Below, piece by piece: positions 25,557-34,993 of a stretch of DNA of 64,000 nucleotides. Numbering within the stretch: position 1 is the first letter of the stretch; the number at the start of each line of letters is the position of its first letter. Source of the DNA: Hydrogenobacter sp. T-2 (GTDB taxonomy: Bacteria > Aquificota > Aquificia > Aquificales > Aquificaceae). Location: contig NZ_CP117180.1 of the NCBI RefSeq assembly GCF_033971325.1, positions 1,484,472-1,548,471 on the forward strand, written 5' to 3'. The translations under genes and the position numbers were made by a program. The notes below the pieces were generated by a model. The model made no database searches and was not told the origin of the DNA. It saw nothing but the letters and a program-made list of their open reading frames with translations.

Positions 25557-26210
25557 TTATTTACCGAGACTACTATAATAACCACACCACTTGCTTATTG
25601 GACATTCTCCGCACTTTGGCTTTATAGGTTTGCATATGGTTTGACCAAAGGCTACCAAAAGTCTGTTGTAGTCTCTCCAATACTCTCTTGGCAGTATTTC
25701 CATCAAAGCCTCTTCTGTATCTTCTGGAGTTTTTGTCTTTACAAACCCCCACCTGTTGCTTATGCGATGCACATGCACGTCTACTGCTATGGCTGGCTTT
25801 CCAAAACCCTCAGAAAGCACGATGTTTGCCACCTTTCTTCCCACACCCTTTAGCTTTAAAAGGTTTTCAAGGTTGTCTGGAACTTTACCATTAAAGTCTT
25901 CTACAAGCTGTTTTGCAAGCTCCTTTAATTGTCTTGCCTTGTTTCTATAAAAGCCTACGGGGTATATGAGTTTTTCAAGCTCCTCTTGGTCTATCTCCAA
26001 AAGGTCTTGTGGGTCTTTGACCCTTTGTAAAAATCTTTTGCAGACCTCTGCGGTTGTTTCGTCTCTTGTCCTTGTGGAAAGGAGAGCACAAAGAAGTGCA
26101 CTAAGAGGGTCTTTCCTCTTTTGTGCTATGAGTTTTACTATTGGTGCATGCCACTTTGGAAACTCCCTTTTCATTATCTCAAGCACTTCAGGAAGGTCTT
26201 CCCTGGTCAT
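25557..26210 (-). CDS. nth: Endonuclease III (DNA glycosylase/AP lyase)
   Basis: A 217-residue base-excision repair enzyme removing oxidised pyrimidines. The helix-hairpin-helix LKGVGRKVANIVL (about 122-134) carries the catalytic Lys, AVDVHVHRI the catalytic Asp, and the C-terminus holds a [4Fe-4S] cluster site C-x6-C-x2-C-x5-C (CKPIKPKCGECPISKWC). Its 5' end overlaps the MFS gene by 4 bp and the DNA methyltransferase gene follows after 8 bp. T:G-mismatch glycosylases of the same superfamily are close relatives, so that activity is a possible alternative given the neighbour. Confidence 0.94.
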   Translation of the reverse strand: MTREDLPEVLEIMKREFPKWHAPIVKLIAQKRKDPLSALLCALLSTRTRDETTAEVCKRFLQRVKDPQDLLEIDQEELEKLIYPVGFYRNKARQLKELAKQLVEDFNGKVPDNLENLLKLKGVGRKVANIVLSEGFGKPAIAVDVHVHRISNRWGFVKTKTPEDTEEALMEILPREYWRDYNRLLVAFGQTICKPIKPKCGECPISKWCGYYSSLGK

Positions 26211-27352
26211 TGGGTTTTATATTTTACGACAGCAAGAAGAAGTCCAATAGCTAAAAGATGTAGCCCTACAGAGTAGATTACGAGAAAAAAGTGGGAAAAC
26301 TGGTAAAGCAAACCCATCAGAGCACCGCCCAAGAAGGCAGAAAGCCCCATAAAGAAGTGGAAAAGACCATAAGCCTTTCCTCTTGCATCTTCTGAGGAAA
26401 GTTTAGCAACCGCAGACCTCATTATAGATTCTTGAACTCCAAGGCTTATACCCCAGAAGACCACTGCAAAAAGTGGCTGGCTTATAAGAAGGAGAAAGAG
26501 GGTAGAAAACATACCAATAGAAAGTCCAGCAATCAAAGACATAAAACCAACCCTATCGTAAAGAACACCAAAAAGAAGTGCGGACAGGGCATCCACTCCC
26601 ATAGCAAGTGCAAAGAAGAGGGCTACCTGCCAACCCTCAAAGTTTAGTTTTTGAGTTAGATGAAAACCTATAAGTGGAAACTGCAAAAAGCCAAGAGAAA
26701 CAAGACAGGAAGCAATAAGATATAGATAGAAAACTTTGCCAAGAGAAGCCTCTGACCCTCGTCTTTCCTTCTGCAAGTCTTTTACTTCCAAGCCTTTTGC
26801 CAGCAAGAGAAAGAGCATGGCAAAGACCGCAGGCACAAAAAGCAGTGCAAAGGCAAGCCTATAACCAAAACCAAGATAAAGCACAAGGGCAACCACAGAA
26901 GGACCAAGAACCGCACCAATTTGGTCAATAAACTCATGAAGACCAAAACCTTTTCCATGACCCACTACCTGAGTAGCCTTTGAAAGAAGGGCATCCCTTG
27001 AAGGAGTCCTTAGTCCCTTTCCCGTCCTCTCAAGAAACAAAAGAAGGCTTGCGGTCTGCCAACTGCTTGCAAGAGAGAGAAGAGGAACCGCAAAAAGGTT
27101 TAGGGCATACCCACTTAGGGTAAAAGCCCAGTAGCTCCTTAGTTTATCAGAAAGAAAACCAGAGAGAAGCCTAACCCAGTATCCCAGAAGCTCTGCCAGA
27201 CCAGACACAAGGCTAACCCAAAGAGCGGAAGCTCCGAGAAAGGCAAGGTAAGGACCTATAATACCCTTTGCACCCTCGTAGGTAAAGTCCGCAAAGAGAC
27301 TAACTACCCCCATAAGGACTATAAACCTGTATGCTCTTTTTTTATCCCACAT
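26207..27352 (-). CDS. MFS transporter
   Basis: A 381-residue polytopic membrane protein with about twelve hydrophobic segments. The MFS loop 2-3 motif is degenerate but visible (RLLSGFLSDKLRSYWAF), and RTGKGLRTPSRDALLSKATQ resembles a branch of MFS proteins often annotated as sugar or drug efflux permeases. The substrate is unknown. It overlaps the DUF4911-like gene upstream by 11 bp and nth downstream by 4 bp, so it is in one transcription unit running from dnaX to gltX. Confidence 0.85.
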   Translation of the reverse strand: MWDKKRAYRFIVLMGVVSLFADFTYEGAKGIIGPYLAFLGASALWVSLVSGLAELLGYWVRLLSGFLSDKLRSYWAFTLSGYALNLFAVPLLSLASSWQTASLLLFLERTGKGLRTPSRDALLSKATQVVGHGKGFGLHEFIDQIGAVLGPSVVALVLYLGFGYRLAFALLFVPAVFAMLFLLLAKGLEVKDLQKERRGSEASLGKVFYLYLIASCLVSLGFLQFPLIGFHLTQKLNFEGWQVALFFALAMGVDALSALLFGVLYDRVGFMSLIAGLSIGMFSTLFLLLISQPLFAVVFWGISLGVQESIMRSAVAKLSSEDARGKAYGLFHFFMGLSAFLGGALMGLLYQFSHFFLVIYSVGLHLLAIGLLLAVVKYKTQ

Positions 27353-27593
27353 CTATGCTTTCTACCTCACCCACAAGATTAAGCTCGGGAAGGAAAGACC
27401 TGACCCCCTCAAGAACCTCTAAAAGTCCAGAAAAGGTGTCTGGCGTGGCTATAAGATAAACCTCTTCTGAGGATTTTTCCCTTGTCCTTACTATGGCATA
27501 CCTGCCAGACCCGTCTATGAGGGCTGTAAAAAGACCTATCTTTTCCTTAGGAACTTTTACCAGAAGAACCCTTGCCTTTACCTCTTTGTTCAT
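27342..27593 (-). CDS. Small conserved protein, possibly DUF4911
   Basis: An 83-residue soluble protein with an alternating beta-alpha pattern (VKARVLLVKVPKEKIGLFTALIDGSGRYAIVRT begins it; only part of it is family-typical). From memory it resembles DUF4911, small proteins of unknown function; this is tentative. ATG 27593 overlaps the 3' end of dnaX by 47 bp in another frame, and no good ribosome site is seen, so translation is probably coupled to dnaX. It overlaps the MFS gene by 11 bp. Confidence 0.6.
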   Translation of the reverse strand: MNKEVKARVLLVKVPKEKIGLFTALIDGSGRYAIVRTREKSSEEVYLIATPDTFSGLLEVLEGVRSFLPELNLVGEVESIDVG

Positions 27594-29010
27594 GGCTAAC
27601 TATCTTTGCACCAAATATGTCCTTTACCTTCTCCACAAAAGGTGGCAGACCGCCTTCTTCCTCCTTTTCCTCTACCACAAAGTCTATTTTAGGGTTCAAA
27701 GCCTTTATCTTTTGCATATCCTGTTCTGTTAGGTCTCCCTTTCTTACAAAAAAGACAAACTTGTCTTCCTTGACCTCATACTTTGACCTCTTAAGTGCTT
27801 CCATTAAAAGGATGTCCAACTTACCCTCAAGAGGTTTAAAAGGGTCTTCTTGCTCTACTTCTTGTTTAGTTTGCTCCTTTTGTGTAGGTTCTACGGGTCT
27901 TTCAGAGGACATATACCTTATAAGCTCTCCGATAGGAAGAATGTCTTTGATTATCTGTGTCTTTATTATGGCAAGCTCACAGGCTCTAAGAAAGTCCCTG
28001 CTCCTTGCATCAAGCCTTGCCATGTTGACTACCTTTTCTAAATAGAGCAGGGCATTTAATGGTTTGTCCGTGAAGCTCTTGTGGAAGTCTTCTACCCTCA
28101 TAACTTTCTCTGGGTTCTTTAGGCTTTTGTAGAGTATTAGGTTTCTTATCTCCTCTTCAAGAGAGTCCCAAAATCTTGTGAGATTAAAACCTCTCTGGCT
28201 TATATCTCTTATAAAGGCAAGGGCTTGGTCTGTTTCAGAGTTTAAGAGGAGTTTAAGAAAATCCCTTACCCTCTCTTGAGATACTATACCCAAAAACTCC
28301 TCAAGAACCTCAGAGTTTACCTTACCTTCACCGTAGGTGCTTGCTTGGTCAAGCAAAGAGACCGCATCCCTCATACCACCATCACTAAGTCTGGCTATGG
28401 TTATAAGAGCCTTCTCTTCACACTCAACACCCTCTTTTTCGCATATAGTCTTTAGATACCCTACTATTTCCTCCTCCCTTAGCTTTGTGAATATTATCCT
28501 TTGGCATCTTGAGAGTATGGTGGGCATTATCTTTTCGTATTCTGTGGTGCAAAGCACAAAAACAGTTCTTGGAGGAGGTTCTTCAAGGGTCTTTAAAAGG
28601 GCGTTAAAAGCCTCTTTTGTAAGCATATGGGCTTCGTCAAGGATGTAAACCTTGTATTTACCCTTTATGGGTGCGTAAGAGACCGCATCCCTTATGGCTC
28701 TTATATCGTCTATGCCTCGGTTGGATGCGGCATCTATCTCTATGAGGTCTGGAAAGTTCCCCTTGTCTATGGAAAGGCAGTTTTCACACCTTCCACAGGG
28801 TTCGCCCTCCTCTGGCTGGAGACAGTTTACCGCCTTTGTTAGTATCCTTGCAAGGGTGGTCTTCCCCGTTCCTCTTGGACCTGCAAAAAGATAAGCATGG
28901 GAGAGCTTGTTAAGCCTTACCGCATTTCTCAGCACACGCACTGCTACATCCTGACCTACCACCTCGGAGAACCTCTTTGGTCTATACTTCCTTGCAAAGG
29001 GAACATACAT
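27547..29010 (-). CDS. dnaX: DNA polymerase III gamma/tau subunit
   Basis: A 487-residue clamp-loader ATPase. Walker A GPRGTGKTT (about 45-53), the four-cysteine zinc module (C-x8-C-x2-C-x2-C, in NCLQPEEGEPCGRCENC), DEAH-like Walker B (YILDEAHML) and the sensor LKTLEEPPP are all present. The conserved start MYVPFARKYRPKRF fixes the ATG at 29010; the open frame upstream has no family similarity. A TATACT box on the minus strand ends 10 nt upstream and no Shine-Dalgarno is seen. The C-terminal part is short, so a full tau-length tail with polymerase-binding domain is doubtful. Divergent from clpC. Confidence 0.94.
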   Translation of the reverse strand: MYVPFARKYRPKRFSEVVGQDVAVRVLRNAVRLNKLSHAYLFAGPRGTGKTTLARILTKAVNCLQPEEGEPCGRCENCLSIDKGNFPDLIEIDAASNRGIDDIRAIRDAVSYAPIKGKYKVYILDEAHMLTKEAFNALLKTLEEPPPRTVFVLCTTEYEKIMPTILSRCQRIIFTKLREEEIVGYLKTICEKEGVECEEKALITIARLSDGGMRDAVSLLDQASTYGEGKVNSEVLEEFLGIVSQERVRDFLKLLLNSETDQALAFIRDISQRGFNLTRFWDSLEEEIRNLILYKSLKNPEKVMRVEDFHKSFTDKPLNALLYLEKVVNMARLDARSRDFLRACELAIIKTQIIKDILPIGELIRYMSSERPVEPTQKEQTKQEVEQEDPFKPLEGKLDILLMEALKRSKYEVKEDKFVFFVRKGDLTEQDMQKIKALNPKIDFVVEEKEEEGGLPPFVEKVKDIFGAKIVSHEQRGKGKGSSGKSS

Positions 29011-29085
29011 GCTGTTAAATAGTATAATCCTTATTGCAAAACTTTTTTCCTTCGTTATCTTTATCCTATAAGAGAGGTGTGAGAG

Positions 29086-31521
29086 ATGTTTGAGAAATTT
29101 ACCGAAAAGGCAAGACAGGTAATCCTCCAAGCAAGGGAGGAAGCCATAGAGCTTGGGCATACATACCTTGGCAGTGAGCATATACTGTTAGCCCTTATAA
29201 GGGAGGAAGACCTTCCCTCCCTTGTGCTTACACGCTTTGGGCTGACCCAGGAGAAGGTGCGTAAAGCCATAATGGGTCAGATAACCCGTGGAAGCCATGC
29301 GGGTGAGATACTTTTTGCACCCGACGCCAAAAGGGTCCTTGAGTTTGCGGTGGAAGAAGCACGCATACTCCACCACCAGTTTGTGGGACCCGAGCACCTG
29401 CTTATAGGCATCGTCAGAGAAAAGACGGGCTTGGGCGGAAGGATACTCAGAGGCTTTGGCCTTGACGAATATTCTGTCAGAAGGGAGGTTCTGCAAATTC
29501 TTGGAGAGCTTCCTCCTCAAGAGACCACCAAGTATGCCCCCACTCCAAACCTTGACAGATTCTCAAGAGACCTCACGCAGATGGCAAGGGAAGGTAAGTT
29601 AGACCCTGTCATAGGAAGGGAGAAGGAAATAGAAAGGGTCATACAGATACTGGTCAGAAGAAGAAAGAACAATCCTGTCCTCCTTGGCGACCCTGGTGTT
29701 GGAAAAACCGCCATAGTGGAAGGGCTTGCACAAAGAATAGCCTACAAACAGGTTCCAGACCCTCTCCTTAACAAAAGGGTTGTAGCCCTTGACCTTGCAG
29801 CCTTGGTGGCTGGGACAAAGTATAGAGGTCAATTTGAAGAGAGGCTCAAAAATATCCTCAAGGAGCTTGAAAAGGCACCTAACGTGATACTCTTTATTGA
29901 TGAGATACATACCCTTGTGGGTGCGGGTTCTGCGGAAGGTTCAATCGATGCCAGCAACATGCTAAAGCCAGCCTTGGCAAGAGGTGAAATACAGGTTATA
30001 GGTGCCACAACCCTTGACGAATATAGGAAATACATAGAGAAGGATGGTGCCCTTGAGAGAAGATTTCAGCCTGTCATAGTAGATCAACCATCTCAAGAAG
30101 ACACTATCAGAATACTGTATGGGCTTAAAGCCAAGTTTGAAGAGTTTCACAGCGTAGAATACACACCCGAAGCGATAGAAAAGGCGGTCATATTATCTGA
30201 AAGATACATAACAGAAAGAAACTTGCCAGACAAGGCAATAGATGTTTTGGATGAGGCAGGCTCTCTGGTAAAACTCAGGGCATACCAGCTACCACCCGAC
30301 CTAAAAGAAATAGAAGATAAGATAAGAGAAATTGAGGAGAAAAAGGAAGAAGCTGCCAGCGAACAAGACTACGAAAAGGCTGCAAGGCTAAGAGATGAAG
30401 AGTTAAGGCTTAGGGCAAAACTTGAGAGCCTCAAAGCCAAGTGGAGACAAGAAATGTCTGTCAACAGACCAAAGGTTAATGAGGAGGATGTGGCGGAAGT
30501 TGTAGCCAGATGGACAGGCATACCTGTCAAAAGGATACACGAAAACGATATGGAAAAACTCCTACACATTGAGGAAGAGCTTCACAAGAGGGTTATAGGG
30601 CAAGATGATGCCATAAAGGCTATAGCCAAAGCCATAAGAAGGTCAAGGGTGGGACTAAAGGGTAGGCACAGGCCCATAGGCGTTTTCCTTTTCCTCGGAC
30701 CAACAGGCGTGGGAAAGACCGAAACCGCAAAAGCCCTTGCGGAGTATCTCTTTGGCTCTGAGGAAGCACTCATTAGGTTTGATATGTCTGAGTATATGGA
30801 AAAGCATACTGTCTCAAGGCTTGTGGGTGCACCTCCGGGATATGTGGGTTACGAGGAGGGTGGACAGCTCACAGAAAAGGTCAGAAGAAGACCCTACTCA
30901 GTGCTACTCTTTGACGAGATAGAAAAGGCTCACCCAGACGTGTTTAATATCTTCCTCCAGATATTTGATGACGGAAGGCTCACCGATGCCATGGGAAGAA
31001 CGGTGGACTTTTCCAACACCATAATCATAATGACCTCCAACCTGGGTGCAAGGCTAATAGCCCATGGCTCTCAGATGGGCTTTGAGAAGAAGTTCGGCAT
31101 GATAGACTACGAGCAGATGAAAAAGAATGTGCTTGACCAAGTCAAGAGGACCTTCAGTCCAGAGTTCCTCAACAGGCTTGACGAGGTCATAGTATACAGA
31201 CCCCTTGAGAAGGAGGATGTGGTAAAGATACTGGAGCTACAGCTTGAACAGGTCAACAAGAACCTTCAGGAGTGGAATGTGAAGGTCAGGCTTCACAAGA
31301 GCTTCATAGACTGGATAATAGACAAGGAATACAAGCCAGAGTATGGTGCAAGAAGTCTAAAGAGAGCCCTTCAGCATCATGTGGAGGACTTGCTGGCAGA
31401 AGAGCTTCTCAAGGGAAGCCTTGCAGATGTGGAAGTGGTAGAGATAAAGGTCAAGGATGATAAGCCTTACATAAAGCCTGTGAAAAAGAAGGAGAAGCTG
31501 GAAGCCATCTTCAACCAGTAA
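29086..31521 (+). CDS. clpC: ClpC-type AAA+ unfoldase of the Clp protease
   Basis: An 811-residue Hsp100 ATPase that feeds ClpP. Two Clp_N repeats ([37 protein letters not shown]), NBD1 Walker A GDPGVGKT, a short middle region with a UVR-like segment ([19 protein letters not shown]) that distinguishes ClpC from ClpB, and NBD2 Walker A GPTGVGKT. The ATG at 29086 follows AGAGAGGTGTGAGAG. Its 3' end overlaps the convergent smc gene by 11 bp. No HAIR-like operator was seen upstream, unlike clpB. A ClpP-binding loop of LGF type was not securely located. Confidence 0.94.
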   Translation: MFEKFTEKARQVILQAREEAIELGHTYLGSEHILLALIREEDLPSLVLTRFGLTQEKVRKAIMGQITRGSHAGEILFAPDAKRVLEFAVEEARILHHQFVGPEHLLIGIVREKTGLGGRILRGFGLDEYSVRREVLQILGELPPQETTKYAPTPNLDRFSRDLTQMAREGKLDPVIGREKEIERVIQILVRRRKNNPVLLGDPGVGKTAIVEGLAQRIAYKQVPDPLLNKRVVALDLAALVAGTKYRGQFEERLKNILKELEKAPNVILFIDEIHTLVGAGSAEGSIDASNMLKPALARGEIQVIGATTLDEYRKYIEKDGALERRFQPVIVDQPSQEDTIRILYGLKAKFEEFHSVEYTPEAIEKAVILSERYITERNLPDKAIDVLDEAGSLVKLRAYQLPPDLKEIEDKIREIEEKKEEAASEQDYEKAARLRDEELRLRAKLESLKAKWRQEMSVNRPKVNEEDVAEVVARWTGIPVKRIHENDMEKLLHIEEELHKRVIGQDDAIKAIAKAIRRSRVGLKGRHRPIGVFLFLGPTGVGKTETAKALAEYLFGSEEALIRFDMSEYMEKHTVSRLVGAPPGYVGYEEGGQLTEKVRRRPYSVLLFDEIEKAHPDVFNIFLQIFDDGRLTDAMGRTVDFSNTIIIMTSNLGARLIAHGSQMGFEKKFGMIDYEQMKKNVLDQVKRTFSPEFLNRLDEVIVYRPLEKEDVVKILELQLEQVNKNLQEWNVKVRLHKSFIDWIIDKEYKPEYGARSLKRALQHHVEDLLAEELLKGSLADVEVVEIKVKDDKPYIKPVKKKEKLEAIFNQ

Positions 31522-34500
31522 GAAGCTGGGCTGGGTTTTCTAAGGCAAAGACCTTGGAGACCCCGCCCCTTCCGCTAACACCTATCACCTTGTCTGCAAA
31601 ACTTGCGAGGACTTCCCTCAAGGTGACCACTATAAACTGAGCTTCCTTTGACCTCTCCTTTATAAGCTCTCCCACCCTTCTGGCGTTTGCTTCATCAAGG
31701 TGTGCGTCCACCTCATCAAAGTAATAGAAGGGTGACGGTCTGTAGTCTTGTATGGCGAAAATAAGAGAAATAGCAGCAAGTGTCTTTTCACCACCAGATA
31801 TGGCTTCTAAGTATTGCACTTCCTTTCCTCTTGGCTTTACTACCAAGCTCACACCACCAGAGAATGGGTCATCCTCTCTCTCAAGCACCATGTATGCCCT
31901 TCCACCAGGAGAAAGCTCAGAGAAAATGTGCCTAAGGTTTCTATCCACTGCCTGAAAGGTTTCCATAAAGGCTCTTAGCTTTTTTGTCTCTATTTCCTGT
32001 ATGAGTTCTTTTATAGACTCCTTTTCCTCTTTTAGCTTTTTGTATCTTTCCTGATAGTCTGTGTATCTCTCCTCGTATTCCCTGTATTCCTCCTCCGCCT
32101 TGAAGTTCACACCGCCGATAGAAGAAAGTTCCTTTAGTATTTTTGAAAGCTCTTCTTTGAGTTTACCAAACCCCTCTTTTACTTCTACCACATCACCCTC
32201 ATAGTGGAGGTCTCTCAATTTGCTGAGGCTCTCCTCGTATCTTTCTTCAAGTTTTGCCCTTTCAAGCCCAAGCCTATGAAGTTCTTCTTTTATGGTCTCT
32301 TCGTGAAACTTCAACTTTCCAAGTTCTGACTGAAGGATTCTTTGTTCTTCTTCCAGTTTGTCCTTTTTTTTGTAAAGCTCGTAAGCCTGCATATTGACCT
32401 GCTTTAGTTCTTCTTCCATCTCTTCTCTCTTTCTGTGTAGTCCTTCCAGCTCTTGGTTTAGTCTTTTAATCTCATCCTGGGCACTGTCAATAAAGGCGAG
32501 TTTTCTGCCTATTTCCTTCTGTAAGCTCTCTCTTTCCATCTGTAGCTCTTTTAGTTTTAGCTGTTCTAGGTGTATGGACTCCTTTAGCCTTTCTATCTTT
32601 TGCTTTTGTTTTTCATATTCCCTTCTTAGGTTTTCCACTCCAGACTCCTTGTAGTGGGTAAGAACCGACTGCCTTTTTATGTTGAGGTTTTCCAGCTTTT
32701 CCTCAAGGTAAGCTATTTCTTCTTTTAAAGCCTGTGCTTTCCTTTTGGTCTCTTGCGATTCTTGTTCCAATATCTGAAGATATTCTTCCGCCTTGCGAAG
32801 TTTTTCTTCTATATCTTTAAGTCTCTCATAGCCAGCTTTATCGGACTCTTCCACTTCCTCAAGCCTTCTTTTAAGTATGGCTATGATGCTTTCCTTTTCA
32901 AGAAGCTCATCCCTGAGAGCTTTTAGGAGCTTTTCCTCCCTTTGTTCCTCTTCCTTCAATTTCTGTTCAAGCTCCAAAAGTCTGTTTAGCTCCTCAAGAT
33001 AAAAGGCTCTTCCAAGTTCACCCCTTTCTTCGCTATGCCCTCCACTTATGACGCCACTTTTCTCAAAAAGCTCCCCATCAAGGGTCACCATCCTATAAGC
33101 ATTTCCAAGAGCCTTTGCAGTCTCAAAGCTGTCCACAAGGAGCGTATCTCCAAAGATAAACCTTATTGCCTTTTCAAACCTTCTGTCGTATTCCAAGAGG
33201 TTCACCACAAAGTCTATAACACCTCTTTGTCTTGGTGGATAGGATGGCAGGTTCGTTTCCCTTATCCTGTTCAAAGGTATAAAGTTTAGCCTTCCCCATT
33301 TTAGCTCCTTGAGCCTCTGTATGCACCTTTTTGCTACCTCCTCGTCCTGCACCACCACATAAGAAAGCCTTCCACCCCCTGCGGTCTCAACCGCCCTGAG
33401 ATATTCAAGGTCTTTAACTCTTATAAGGCTTGACGCTCTGCCGTAAACTCCTTCTATGCCCTCAAAGGGTAGGTCTTCTGGTGGCATGCTTGCCAGCCTA
33501 CCCTTAAGCATAGAGATTTCCTTAATGATCTCTTCTCTTTCTTGTCTTATTTTCTTGAGCCTTTCCTCTTGGCTTTGGTATTTATCCTTCTTTGTCCTTA
33601 TGGACTTCTCTTCCTCCTTTAACATCTTCTGGTAATTTTCCCTCTTCATAAGGGATTCGCCCATGCTTGCCTTTATTTTTTTCTCCTCTTCCCTTAGCCT
33701 TTCCATATCTTCTCTAACTTTCTCCTTTTTAAGCTCCAGCTCTTTCAGTTTCAGTTCCATCCTTGAAAGCTCTTTCCTTGCATCTGCCAAAGTATTAGAA
33801 AGCTCTTTTAGTTTCTCCTCTGTCCTTTCCATCTCTTCAAGGGAAACCTTTAGGCTCTCCTCCCTTTCTTTTATACTCTTCCAAAGAAGGTTTGTAGCCT
33901 CTTCCAAGCCCAAGAGTTCCATCTCCTGCCCCTCAATCTCTCTCAGAATCTCCTCCTCTTCCCTTTTTAGAGACTCCTTTTGGGCTTCAAGAGATCCCAT
34001 CTGTTCCTGTGTATAGAAGACCTCCTTCTCAAGGTTTTCAATTTTCTTTTTATGTTTTTCTATCTCTTGGCTGAGGACTTCAATAGACTGCGACAGCCTG
34101 CCAACCCTTTCCCTATAAGGAAAGAGACTCTCGCTTACGCTCTTTAGCTCCTCTTCTAAAAGGGTGAGCTTTTCTTCGTATTCTCTAAGCATCCCTTTGA
34201 GTTTTCCAAGCTCTTCCTCCTTCTGAGCCATAGTTTGGGATGTTTGCTGTATTGATTTTTGAAGGTCATAGGCGGTCTTTAGATTGAGCTTTATCTCCAA
34301 AAGTCTTCTCTTTTCCTCTAAGTCTCTGTATAGGTTTAGCCTCTTTAGCTCCTCTTTGAGCTTTTCCATCTGCACTTCCATCTCATCCATAAGAAGCCTA
34401 AGCTCCCTTAGCTTTAGCTCCACTTCTCCAAGGTCCGCAAGAGCCTTTTGCTTTTTCTCCTCATACTCTTCTATACCCGCTATCTCCTCAAGGAGCTTCC

Positions 34501-34972
34501 TCCTCTCCACAGGCATCATTTTCAAAAACCTTACTATGTCTCCTTGAAGGACCACATTGTAGGCATTTTCATATATACCCGCCTTTGAAAGAAAGTCCAT
34601 CAAATCCCTTTCCCTTACCACCGCACCGTTTATTCTAAAGACCGTTCTACCATCCTGATAGACTTTCCTTGAGATAACTATATCCTCTTCCTGAAGAGGG
34701 AAAAGCCCGTAGTTTTTAAAATGCACCTCCACATAGGCGTAATCCGCTCTGTCGGAGTTTTTTGAGTATATAAGGTAAGAGAGGTTTTTTGCCCTAAGGG
34801 TCTTTGCGGTAGCTATGCCAAGGGCGAAGGATATGGCATCACCTATGTTAGACTTACCTGCACCATTTGGACCAACAACACCTATAAAGCCCTGACCCAA
34901 AGGTATTTCAATCCTCTCTTTCCCGTAAGATTTAAACCCTTCTAATGTTATTTTTTCTATCCAAGCCTTCAC
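31511..34972 (-). CDS. smc: Chromosome partition protein SMC
   Basis: A 1153-residue condensin core. N-terminal head with Walker A GPNGAGKSN (about 34-42), long antiparallel coiled coils, a hinge near residues 490-640 (GIEGVYGRASSLIRV; FGDTLLVDSFETA; TLDGELFEKSGVISGG), and the C-terminal head with ABC signature EAISGGEKTLAAISLIFA and Walker B YYFDEVDAHLD. It organises and segregates the chromosome with ScpA and ScpB. The start is GTG 34972; a TATACT box ends 8 nt upstream. The gap to the divergent GGDEF gene is 21 bp and the two -10 boxes overlap. Confidence 0.97.
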   Translation of the reverse strand: MKAWIEKITLEGFKSYGKERIEIPLGQGFIGVVGPNGAGKSNIGDAISFALGIATAKTLRAKNLSYLIYSKNSDRADYAYVEVHFKNYGLFPLQEEDIVISRKVYQDGRTVFRINGAVVRERDLMDFLSKAGIYENAYNVVLQGDIVRFLKMMPVERRKLLEEIAGIEEYEEKKQKALADLGEVELKLRELRLLMDEMEVQMEKLKEELKRLNLYRDLEEKRRLLEIKLNLKTAYDLQKSIQQTSQTMAQKEEELGKLKGMLREYEEKLTLLEEELKSVSESLFPYRERVGRLSQSIEVLSQEIEKHKKKIENLEKEVFYTQEQMGSLEAQKESLKREEEEILREIEGQEMELLGLEEATNLLWKSIKEREESLKVSLEEMERTEEKLKELSNTLADARKELSRMELKLKELELKKEKVREDMERLREEEKKIKASMGESLMKRENYQKMLKEEEKSIRTKKDKYQSQEERLKKIRQEREEIIKEISMLKGRLASMPPEDLPFEGIEGVYGRASSLIRVKDLEYLRAVETAGGGRLSYVVVQDEEVAKRCIQRLKELKWGRLNFIPLNRIRETNLPSYPPRQRGVIDFVVNLLEYDRRFEKAIRFIFGDTLLVDSFETAKALGNAYRMVTLDGELFEKSGVISGGHSEERGELGRAFYLEELNRLLELEQKLKEEEQREEKLLKALRDELLEKESIIAILKRRLEEVEESDKAGYERLKDIEEKLRKAEEYLQILEQESQETKRKAQALKEEIAYLEEKLENLNIKRQSVLTHYKESGVENLRREYEKQKQKIERLKESIHLEQLKLKELQMERESLQKEIGRKLAFIDSAQDEIKRLNQELEGLHRKREEMEEELKQVNMQAYELYKKKDKLEEEQRILQSELGKLKFHEETIKEELHRLGLERAKLEERYEESLSKLRDLHYEGDVVEVKEGFGKLKEELSKILKELSSIGGVNFKAEEEYREYEERYTDYQERYKKLKEEKESIKELIQEIETKKLRAFMETFQAVDRNLRHIFSELSPGGRAYMVLEREDDPFSGGVSLVVKPRGKEVQYLEAISGGEKTLAAISLIFAIQDYRPSPFYYFDEVDAHLDEANARRVGELIKERSKEAQFIVVTLREVLASFADKVIGVSGRGGVSKVFALENPAQLLTG

Positions 34973-34993
34973 AGTTTAATAGTATAATTTAAT

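Noticed and set aside
27572-28648. Several plus-strand frames of 60-157 codons opposite dnaX
   Set aside because: Ser/Phe/Leu-rich compositions typical of antisense frames to Lys/Glu-rich genes; no motifs.
29011-29181. Longer N-terminus for DnaX
   Set aside because: The first 57 codons have no similarity and overlap clpC and its leader; the MYVPFARKYRPKRF start is conserved.
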